Source: Thermoproteota archaeon (GTDB lineage: Archaea; Thermoproteota; Thermoprotei; Thermoproteales; Thermocladiaceae). From it: a stretch of 8,058 bases of DNA. Below are positions 1-5,102 of the stretch, in pieces. The notes under the pieces were generated by a model. The model was not told the origin of the DNA. It was given only the letters and a program-made list of their open reading frames with translations, and did not search any database. The stretch lies in assembly GCA_013153895.1 (NCBI GenBank), contig JAADDN010000103.1, positions 1-8,058 of the forward strand, read 5' to 3'. The position numbers and the translations under genes are program-made. Each line of letters starts with the position of its first letter. Positions within the stretch are counted from its first letter, which is position 1.

Positions 1-1054
1 CTAGATCTAGCTGTCCTAGCTCTTCTAAGTTCTTTATGAGTAGATTGTAGAGTATTCTCATTAATGTTGACATTAGAGTAACCTTATGATGTAGATATAC
101 CCATTTATAGAGATTGTATCTCGCTATTATGAATCCTTCAAGTGAAGGTCTAGCCTTCTCATTAAATGCTATGAGAACATCTTCAGAATCTCTCTCTACT
201 ATCTTCATGTTTGCTAAAATTCTCTCAACATCTCCCAATGTTATGTTAGTACTTACACTTGCACCTGTAAAATATAGGTCTCTCAACATGTAATCTACTC
301 TATCTGCGTCTAACGTACTTGATAGAGAACTATTCAATAGTTTTAAAGCTCTAAGAACGTTTTTACTATACTCACGTACTCTCTGTAGATCATTCTTCAT
401 ACTTTCTAAGGTTGCTCCTATTCTCAAGATCTTGTTAAATACTTTTATGAATAATATATCCTTGACTAGGTTTATATCGATGTTAGGTAGTTCTTCTCTA
501 ATTATTTTAATTAGATCTTCATTATATGTTAATAACATGTATGTTATAAGTTCATGTTCTTTAGCAACATATAGAGATAATGCTATCTCCCTCAACCTTG
601 ATAATACTTCATCACTTATGCTGAGGAGTCTTCTCAAATCTTCTCTCGATTCTAGCTCTCTCACGAGGAGGTATGCTAAGTAGTTCTCTAAGCTGTGTGA
701 GAAGGGATAATGCCCAATATCGTGTAATAGTGCTGCTATTCTAAGGTTCTGTAATATATATGAGAATCCTTGATCTCTCAGATTCAACTCTTCTAGTAAG
801 TTACTAATTATCTTCTTAGCTAGATCTCTCTCTACTAATACTTGAAATATCTTCGTTACCAGATGTACTACGCCGAGACTATGTTCAAATCTTGTATGTC
901 TTGCTGTAGGGTATACTAGGTGAGCTAGTCCAAGCTGGTTTACGTATCTTAATCTCTGTATGAATGCGCATCCATCAACAAATTTTACCTCATCCTCTGT
1001 TAACCAGATCCACCCGAGTACTGGATCCCTAACCTGTTTTGAATATTTTAGCAC
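1..1054 (-). CDS. HD-domain phosphohydrolase (SAMHD1/dGTPase-like), 3' end beyond window
   Basis: Partial gene of 351 codons, open to the left edge. It belongs to the HD superfamily of metal-dependent phosphohydrolases, in the branch with SAMHD1 and dGTP triphosphohydrolases, which typically act on nucleotides. Seen in the translation: RDPVLGWIWLT near the N-terminus (family form RDPVHGxIxLT, so the usual His is Leu here), QRLRYVNQLGLAHLVYP (residues 33-49), the first metal His in RFEHSLG (H58), the HD pair in ALLHDIGHYPFSH (H111-D112), and a DADRVDYMLRD block from D249 that supplies the last metal-binding Asp. The start is the GTG at 1054. A stop lies upstream in frame (near 1084) with no ATG or TTG between, and the start places RDPV at residues 9-12 as is usual. 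A TATA-like AACTAAATACC lies about 30-38 bases upstream. dNTP hydrolysis is the family role; the true substrate cannot be read from the sequence. Confidence 0.9.
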   Translation of the reverse strand, partial: MLKYSKQVRDPVLGWIWLTEDEVKFVDGCAFIQRLRYVNQLGLAHLVYPTARHTRFEHSLGVVHLVTKIFQVLVERDLAKKIISNLLEELNLRDQGFSYILQNLRIAALLHDIGHYPFSHSLENYLAYLLVRELESREDLRRLLSISDEVLSRLREIALSLYVAKEHELITYMLLTYNEDLIKIIREELPNIDINLVKDILFIKVFNKILRIGATLESMKNDLQRVREYSKNVLRALKLLNSSLSSTLDADRVDYMLRDLYFTGASVSTNITLGDVERILANMKIVERDSEDVLIAFNEKARPSLEGFIIARYNLYKWVYLHHKVTLMSTLMRILYNLLIKNLEELGQLDL

Positions 1055-1083
1055 GAGTCCTTTACTTATAATGTAGTGAGAAG

Positions 1084-1094
1084 GTATTTAGTTT
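1084..1094 (-). promoter_or_regulatory. TATA-like box for the HD-domain gene
   Basis: On the minus strand AACTAAATACC lies centred about 34 bases upstream of the GTG start at 1054. With the usual archaeal distance of about 25 bases from box to start site, the mRNA would start near 1062, giving a very short leader. A second candidate, ATTATAAG at about 1065-1072, is too close to the start codon unless translation begins further in. The match is by eye only. Confidence 0.35.
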
Positions 1095-1097
1095 TTC

Positions 1098-1147
1098 TCA
1101 GCTTAGCTCAGCCTAATCACCGCCTCATTGAAGGTCCAGCTCATCAC
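1098..1147 (-). ncRNA. Box C/D sRNA (2'-O-methylation guide), candidate tRNA D-arm target
   Basis: Reading the minus strand 5' to 3': box C GTGATGA (1147-1141, perfect RUGAUGA); 12-nt guide GCTGGACCTTCA (1140-1129); box D' ATGA (1128-1125); linker GGCG (1124-1121); box C' GTGATTA (1120-1114, one mismatch); 12-nt guide GGCTGAGCTAAG (1113-1102); box D CTGA (1101-1098, perfect). The 50-nt span and both 12-nt guides match the archaeal double-guide layout bound by L7Ae, Nop5 and fibrillarin. The D guide is complementary to CUUAGCUCAGCC, the common tRNA D-arm. By the rule of the fifth base upstream of box D, the methylated base would be the G of UAG, i.e. tRNA position G10. The D' guide would direct methylation to the first G after UGAA in UGAAGGUCCAGC, in a target I do not recognise. 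No terminal stem is obvious and no TATA box lies at close range, so it may be cut from a longer transcript starting near 1218 or be processed from the leader of the HD-gene mRNA. Confidence 0.72.
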
Positions 1148-1165
1148 CTGTAATTTCGTAAAGAT

Positions 1166-1199
1166 GCATCATTTCTCAGGCCGAGAGACCCCTCCTCAC
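1166..1199 (-). ncRNA. Possible degenerate second box C/D RNA, tandem with the first
   Basis: On the minus strand GTGAGGA (1199-1193, one mismatch to box C), a 13-nt stretch, CTGA (1179-1176, perfect D or D'), a 3-nt GAA linker, then ATGATGC (1172-1166, one mismatch to box C') occur in the correct order and nearly correct spacing. No CTGA follows at the expected 12 nt; the sequence there runs into box C of the sRNA at 1098-1147. It could be a half-functional guide, a decayed copy or chance. A TATA-like core on this strand at 1240-1250 would start transcription near 1218, just before it. Confidence 0.25.
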
Positions 1200-1232
1200 G
1201 TATCGGCTGTGCTGGGACATTATACTAGGCGT

Positions 1233-1250
1233 GGAAAAGCTTTATAAATA
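1233..1250 (+). promoter_or_regulatory. BRE plus TATA box upstream of the nmd3 leader
   Basis: GGAAAAG (1233-1239) directly precedes CTTTATAAATA (1240-1250), a near-ideal archaeal TFB-recognition element and TATA box. The start site about 25 bases downstream falls at 1268-1272, the first bases of the kink-turn hairpin. Since TTTATAAA is palindromic, the same core could fire on the minus strand toward the C/D sRNA region. It is the strongest promoter-like sequence in the left half of the window. Confidence 0.65.
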
Positions 1251-1270
1251 TGTCTCTCCCAGTCTTACAT

Positions 1271-1310
1271 GGTAGCTGAGGAAGCCGAGGCGGCTTCCAA
1301 TGAGGCTACC
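1271..1310 (+). ncRNA. Kink-turn hairpin in the nmd3 5' leader (L7Ae-type binding site)
   Basis: The outer stem GGTAGCT (1271-1277) pairs with GGCTACC (1304-1310): six Watson-Crick pairs and one U-G. Next come GA (1278-1279 area) on the 5' side and AAT then GA (1299-1303) on the 3' side, i.e. tandem sheared G-A pairs with a 3-nt bulge. They close on an 8-bp GC-rich stem, GGAAGCCG (1280-1287) with CGGCTTCC (1291-1298), over a 3-nt AGG loop. This is the full kink-turn arrangement that archaeal L7Ae binds. It sits at the predicted 5' end of the RNA from the TATA box at 1240-1250, about 80 bases before the nmd3 start. It may be a cis-regulatory leader or the start of a separate small RNA. No guide pocket or lower stem with an ACA box was found, so an H/ACA reading is not supported. 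Confidence 0.6.
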
Positions 1311-1389
1311 TGACGAGCCGCGGGGATCTTACATTTACACATTCTCATAGAGCAAGGTTAATAGGAGGTTCAGCAGATTTTTAAGATGC

Positions 1390-2436
1390 ATGGTCAAGAT
1401 ATGCCCAGTATGTGGAAGACCTACAGATAAGCTCATTGATGGTCTATGTGAGGAGTGTTTTCGTAAGAGTAATCCACTAGTCAAGGATCTTCCTAGAATT
1501 GATAGATTGACATTCAGAGTCTGTGCTATATGTGGCTCAGTCCTATATAAGGGCAGGTGGACTAGGAGACTCGACGTCATTAAGAAGCATATATCAGACC
1601 TCATAAAGACTAGAGGATTGATAACCAAGATCGAGGTTGGTGACATAGCTCTTGAGGAAGGTGAGCAAGAGGTTGAGGTCAAGATCTGTGGTAGAGCTAG
1701 TGAGAAGCTTAGTGAAGAGTACTGTGAGACCTATAAAGTCTATGTTAAACTCGTACCTGACGTATGTCCAACCTGTAGAAGCATAGCTATGGGTAAAGAG
1801 AGAGCTCTAATACAGGTCAGATATGTAGGAGAGAGATATAGTAAGGAGGATCTGCTCCTCGTGAGACATATAATAAGTCAAGTCTTAGCAAAAAGCGAGG
1901 AGGTTCAGAGAGGAGCTGTAATAGACATAGAAGAGTCGAGTAGTGGATTTGACATAAAGTTGACTAACAATACCATAGCTAAGGCGATAGCATCAGCAAT
2001 ACATAGAGCATTTCCAAGTAAGATGATTGAATCTCATAAACTAGTAGGAATGGATAGAAGCGGTAGACCAATAACTCGTCTCACAATAAGCATTCATGTA
2101 CTTAACGTGAAGAAGGGTGACGTTATATCGATCGATGGAAGAGGAAGATACTATGTCCTGGCAGTATCTAAAAATAGTATATATCTGAAGAATCTAGACA
2201 CACGTGAGAACGTAAGAATGAGCATAGGTGAGATATTGAAGAAAGATGTACGTAAGATAAATATAGAGACGGGATATGGAAGAGTAGTAAGAGAGAACGA
2301 TAAAACGTACGTGGAGTATGAGGGAAAGATTATAGACTTAGGGTCTAGAGATATACCTGAAGGCTCACTTATAAAGGTTGTAGTACTTGATAGTAAGGTA
2401 ATACCAATAGATGAGGAGATAATAATTGTCGAGTGA
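1390..2436 (+). CDS. nmd3: NMD3-family 60S/50S ribosome-associated protein
   Basis: A 348-residue archaeal homologue of NMD3, which in eukaryotes loads onto the nascent large ribosomal subunit for nuclear export and blocks tRNA sites; archaeal copies are presumed to act in large-subunit maturation or protection. Seen: zinc-knuckle cysteines CPVC (5-8) with CEEC (20-23), a second set CAIC (45-48) with CPTC (126-129), and the IDGLCEEC block typical of the family. A KGDVISIDG segment follows (SH3/KOW-like turn, about 233-275), then a beta-rich C-terminus like the eIF5A-like part of NMD3. It lacks the eukaryotic export-signal tail, as expected. ATG 1390 is the first possible start after an in-frame stop at 1348-1350. 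A GGAGGT motif (1364-1369) lies about 20 bases upstream, too far for a standard ribosome site. The gene is coupled to the following hydrolase gene by a 4-base overlap. Confidence 0.9.
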   Translation: MVKICPVCGRPTDKLIDGLCEECFRKSNPLVKDLPRIDRLTFRVCAICGSVLYKGRWTRRLDVIKKHISDLIKTRGLITKIEVGDIALEEGEQEVEVKICGRASEKLSEEYCETYKVYVKLVPDVCPTCRSIAMGKERALIQVRYVGERYSKEDLLLVRHIISQVLAKSEEVQRGAVIDIEESSSGFDIKLTNNTIAKAIASAIHRAFPSKMIESHKLVGMDRSGRPITRLTISIHVLNVKKGDVISIDGRGRYYVLAVSKNSIYLKNLDTRENVRMSIGEILKKDVRKINIETGYGRVVRENDKTYVEYEGKIIDLGSRDIPEGSLIKVVVLDSKVIPIDEEIIIVE

Positions 2437-3173
2437 ATAAAATGATCGAGGAACTATTCAGAGATAGGAACATAGTAATCTACAGATCAGTATCTAATCA
2501 CTATAGAACAAACACATACATAGTGCAGTCAGGACTAGATGTGATGATTATTGATCCTGGATTCGATATAACTAGGAAGTACATGGTCAAGTACATATAT
2601 GAGAGATATGTGAAATCATGTGAGAATAAGTACATATTCAACACTCATGGTCATCTAGATCATACATGCTCAAACATGGATTTTAAAGATCTTGATAAGT
2701 CAATAATAATAATGATACATAGGGCAGATGCCTACTTACTAGAGGACTATACTGAGCATGATTTAATAAGAGTGACATTAGGACTATACGATTATGCTCC
2801 AGAACTATTTGGATCACGTAGACATAGTCCTGACATTCTACTTGAAGATAAGACTAAGATAAGGATTGGAGATCTAGAGTTCGAGCTCATACATGCTCCT
2901 GGACATACTATGGGTAGCTCTGTACTATACTTACCTGAGCTAGATATAGCATTTACGGGAGACGTTATCCTTGATGGAGGCATAGGAAGAGTAGATTTAC
3001 CTCACTCAAATCCTTCAAGAATGGTATCCTCAATAAGGAGACTACTGAACACTTTCACAGATGTTACATTAGTATTTCCAGGTCATGGAGAACCCTTTAG
3101 ATTTGGTGAACAAAGATCAACAATAATTAATGAAGTTGAGTCACTGATCACCGAGACTCTCGGTCTTGAGTAG
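2433..3173 (+). CDS. Metallo-beta-lactamase-fold hydrolase (glyoxalase II-like)
   Basis: A 246-residue cytosolic protein with a complete metallo-beta-lactamase metal site: THGHLDH (residues 71-77, the HxHxDH signature), H158 in APGHTMGS, D177 in FTGD, and H218 in FPGHGEP. This is the glyoxalase II-like branch: thioester or related hydrolases, typically with two Zn or Fe ions. The segment GGIGRVDLP (182-190) resembles the GRxD loop seen in this branch. The substrate cannot be assigned. There is no beta-CASP or KH domain, so it is not an RNA-processing CPSF-type nuclease. GTG at 2433 overlaps the nmd3 TGA stop by 4 bases (GTGA), with GAGGAG 14 bases upstream; ATG at 2442 is the alternative start. 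The 3' end overlaps the convergent nuclease gene by 26 bases. Confidence 0.88.
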   Translation: MNKMIEELFRDRNIVIYRSVSNHYRTNTYIVQSGLDVMIIDPGFDITRKYMVKYIYERYVKSCENKYIFNTHGHLDHTCSNMDFKDLDKSIIIMIHRADAYLLEDYTEHDLIRVTLGLYDYAPELFGSRRHSPDILLEDKTKIRIGDLEFELIHAPGHTMGSSVLYLPELDIAFTGDVILDGGIGRVDLPHSNPSRMVSSIRRLLNTFTDVTLVFPGHGEPFRFGEQRSTIINEVESLITETLGLE

Positions 3174-3792
3174 CTTGCTCTCTCTTCTCAACTTTATCAA
3201 CACAGTATGGACATACAGACCTGAACATACATTGAGAACATTCAGAAGGATCTCGAGGAGATGTCCAGTTTCTAAGTAACTCTACTACCTCAGTATCAGT
3301 CATAGGATCAGTTATCTCAAACTCATATACCTTTCTAGGAGTTATATAGAGTAGATACCCAATCTTCGCATCTGTAAGCCACATGTACATCCTGACTTGT
3401 TGAACATGTTTATGCTCTGGCTCCTTAACAGGATGACCAGTATATTTCAACTCTATTATCTTCCTACCATCATAATAGTCAGGCCAGCCATTTATGATAT
3501 ATCTCACACCATCAACCTCAACCTCCTTAGAATATATTTTACAGTAGCCAGCACACTCCTCAGAAAACACTACACCGAAACCTTCATGAAGAAGCATGCC
3601 TATTATAGATGATGGAGAAATAATTGTATTCACTATAGTATATGGTAGAGACCTAGTAAACATAACCTTACTCCTACACTCAAGAACCTCATATACAGCA
3701 AACTGGTTCTCTCTAGGACCCTGAAAAAGCCAGCTAAAATACTTATCTATATAGTATCTTGCAAGCTTGCTTAGAAGCTCATGAGTAATCAT
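3148..3792 (-). CDS. Cas4-like PD-(D/E)XK exonuclease with Fe-S cysteines
   Basis: A 214-residue protein of the RecB/Cas4 nuclease family, which cuts single-stranded DNA ends with a divalent metal and holds a 4Fe-4S cluster. Seen in order: C39; H69 in GMLLHEG; D105 in NGWPDYYDG; E114 and K116 in IIELKY; the QxxxY motif at Q132-Y136; then C185, C188 and C194 spaced CX2CX5C, the usual Cas4 cluster arrangement with the N-terminal cysteine. An extra C197 follows. Length fits Cas4 (about 170-220). No cas1, cas2, effector gene or CRISPR repeat is in the window, so it may be a solitary copy in DNA repair, or its partners lie elsewhere. ATG 3792 sits about 30 bases from the TATA core at 3820-3826, suggesting a nearly leaderless mRNA. 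The last 26 bases overlap the convergent hydrolase gene. Confidence 0.82.
   Translation of the reverse strand: MITHELLSKLARYYIDKYFSWLFQGPRENQFAVYEVLECRSKVMFTRSLPYTIVNTIISPSSIIGMLLHEGFGVVFSEECAGYCKIYSKEVEVDGVRYIINGWPDYYDGRKIIELKYTGHPVKEPEHKHVQQVRMYMWLTDAKIGYLLYITPRKVYEFEITDPMTDTEVVELLRNWTSPRDPSECSQCMFRSVCPYCVDKVEKREQATQDRESR
3151..3163. terminator. Short GC-rich inverted repeat inside the convergent overlap
   Basis: CCGAG (3151-3155) and CTCGG (3159-3163) form a perfect 5-bp inverted repeat with a 3-nt spacer, exactly where the hydrolase gene and the Cas4-like gene overlap tail to tail. It is coding on both strands. It could mark 3' ends of both mRNAs, but it lacks a U-tract and archaeal termination does not depend on hairpins, so this is a weak call. 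Confidence 0.2.
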
Positions 3793-3819
3793 AACTCACA
3801 TATTAAGTCAGGTCAAACA

Positions 3820-3832
3820 TTTTTAAACATAA
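3820..3832. promoter_or_regulatory. Shared TATA core between divergent genes
   Basis: TTTTTAAACATAA (3820-3832) reads as an archaeal TATA box on both strands. On the minus strand its centre is about 31 bases before ATG 3792. On the plus strand it is about 40 bases before ATG 3866, giving a start near 3850 and a leader of about 15 bases that contains AAGGTAA. No other TATA-like element lies at a suitable distance on either side in this 73-base spacer, so one element may drive both the nuclease and the winged-helix gene. Confidence 0.5.
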
Positions 3833-3865
3833 ACTCTTTCTACTCTCTAAAAATAAGGTAACTCG

Positions 3866-4804
3866 ATGATCAGACTAGTAACAGGAGTAAAAGCTCTAGA
3901 TCTAGTATATGAAAAAGTTAAGAAAGAAAAAGGAATAATAATAACTCCATTTGAAGGTACATACACGATATTTAGAGAAATTAAGATAAGTAGTTCAACA
4001 ATAAAACATATATTACTAACACTAATCTTAAAATTATTTGAAATAGATAATGAAGAGTACTCAATAATTAGAGAAGCATTAAAGGAATCTGAAACATTAA
4101 GAGAGTTCTTTACAAGACTTGAAGAACATACGTTTCGAGATACCAATCTGAACTATCTAATAGACCTATACCATGATATTGCGTTAACAAAAGATGAGGA
4201 AAAAACTAAAGAAGAGTACTTAACAGTTCGTACCTGGATAAGTGATCCTCAGTTAACGTTCCTAGCCATAGTTGCTCTCTTAAGTATCTTAAAGAACTGT
4301 AGTAAAAGTTCTCCAGTACTTCTGTATCTTATAGATGTCGAGAATGTCTTAGATATATTACTAATATTTAGAGAATACAACCTGTACATTTATTCTCTTA
4401 GAAAGCCTATACATCTAGAAAACTTTGATGAAATATATCTATATAACATTCCTAGGCTGGTAGATAAGTATGGTATCGTTAAGATTTACTATGATAATAT
4501 TATTAAATGTAGAGAACCTTCTATGAATATGATGTTTACTGAGCCTAAGATTGGTATGAGGTTGATAGAACTTGATGATATATCTAGAGAGATACTCTCC
4601 ACACTATCTGAGCTAGGATTTATGTCTCTAAATGCGCTTCGTGAGAGTATTGCTCATCAGTTTGGTGTAGATAAGAATGTTGTTGATTCTTGTGTTCTTA
4701 AGCTTGAGAGGCTTGGTCTTGTCGAGCTGAGGTATCTTTCTGATGGTAGGGTTATTGTTCTACCTACTCTTATGGGTCTAGTTAAGGCTAAGAAGTTTTG
4801 TTGA
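3866..4804 (+). CDS. Unrecognised protein: possible degenerate KaiC/RadA-like fold plus winged helix
   Basis: 312 residues, not recognised as a named family. The N-terminus RLVTGVKALD (3-12) matches the TGIxxLD opening of KaiC/RadA-type ATPases. GIIITPFEGTYT (23-34) sits where the strand and P-loop should be, but the Walker A Gly-Lys-Thr is missing. A hydrophobic strand ending in Asp, VLLYLID (151-157), is placed like Walker B. Residues 237-305 look like a winged helix: a recognition-type helix around KNVVDSCVLKLERLGLVE, then a wing with LSDGRVIVLP. Together this suggests a non-hydrolysing RecA-fold protein with a DNA-binding tail, a hypothesis only. From about base 4440 the plus strand shifts from A-ending to T- and G-ending codons. 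It is divergent from the Cas4-like gene across a 73-base spacer and overlaps the next gene tail to tail by 27 bases. The ATG at 3866 follows AAGGTAA. Confidence 0.7.
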   Translation: MIRLVTGVKALDLVYEKVKKEKGIIITPFEGTYTIFREIKISSSTIKHILLTLILKLFEIDNEEYSIIREALKESETLREFFTRLEEHTFRDTNLNYLIDLYHDIALTKDEEKTKEEYLTVRTWISDPQLTFLAIVALLSILKNCSKSSPVLLYLIDVENVLDILLIFREYNLYIYSLRKPIHLENFDEIYLYNIPRLVDKYGIVKIYYDNIIKCREPSMNMMFTEPKIGMRLIELDDISREILSTLSELGFMSLNALRESIAHQFGVDKNVVDSCVLKLERLGLVELRYLSDGRVIVLPTLMGLVKAKKFC

Positions 4805-5017
4805 TATTTTCTCTTCGGAGAATGTCATCATCTCCTCAAGATACCACTCTAGTACGTAATCGTATTTTAATGCTATCTTTCTAGCGTAGTTGTATGCTTT
4901 TTTCCAGGAGTCTGTCTTGTATACTATTTTCCATCCCTGTTTAATAAGTTCTAGGTCTCCTCTTCTTCCGCTTATTAGTACTCTTCCCTTAATATGGTTA
5001 ATGTATACTCTAAACAT
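4778..5017 (-). CDS. Small unrecognised alpha/beta protein (79 aa)
   Basis: A 79-residue basic protein that I do not recognise. Predicted pattern: beta hairpin (FRVYINHIKGRVLISG, residues 2-17), a loop with RRGD, a strand GWKIVYKT, a helix rich in Lys and Tyr (SWKKAYNYARKIALKYDY) and an acidic segment before the tail. There is no signal peptide, membrane segment or cysteine. Support for being real: a good TATA box ACTTTAAAAAGTA (5041-5053) centred about 30 bases before the ATG at 5017, the spacing for a leaderless mRNA, and a sensible fold-like composition. The 3' end overlaps the winged-helix gene by 27 bases. Confidence 0.6.
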   Translation of the reverse strand: MFRVYINHIKGRVLISGRRGDLELIKQGWKIVYKTDSWKKAYNYARKIALKYDYVLEWYLEEMMTFSEEKISTKLLSLN

Positions 5018-5040
5018 TCTACGTATACTTAACGTAGACT

Positions 5041-5053
5041 TACTTTTTAAAGT
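5041..5053 (-). promoter_or_regulatory. TATA box for the 79-aa gene
   Basis: ACTTTAAAAAGTA on the minus strand is centred about 30 bases upstream of the ATG at 5017, predicting a start site at about 5022 and an essentially leaderless transcript. It follows the 3' end of the PLP-enzyme gene (stop 5105-5103), so the small gene probably has its own promoter rather than relying on readthrough. Confidence 0.5.
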
Positions 5054-5102
5054 ATCGCAAAAGATTACTTATAGAGAGGAATAAAAGTTTCGGGGTACTC
5101 TT

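Noticed and set aside
432..683. Plus-strand open frame of 83 codons
   Set aside because: It is antisense to the conserved HD-domain gene and its Ser/Leu/Asn-rich translation has no protein-like pattern.
1102..1120. CTTAGCTCAGCC on the plus strand as part of a tRNA gene
   Set aside because: It matches a tRNA D-arm, but no acceptor stem, anticodon arm or TTCGA-type T-loop follows. It is better explained as the complement of a C/D guide.
1135..1219. H/ACA RNA on the plus strand (stem TCCAGC with GCTGGG followed by ACA)
   Set aside because: The lower stem and ACA are present, but there is no upper stem of the right size or kink-turn inside, and the region is better explained by the C/D sRNA on the other strand.
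1271..1333. H/ACA RNA formed by the kink-turn hairpin with ACA at 1331-1333
   Set aside because: The pocket and lower stem would have to lie upstream of the predicted transcription start, and the upstream bases do not pair with the segment before ACA.
1335..1682. Minus-strand open frame of 115 codons
   Set aside because: It lies opposite the zinc-finger-coding start of nmd3 and has a low-complexity, Ser/Leu-rich translation typical of a shadow frame.
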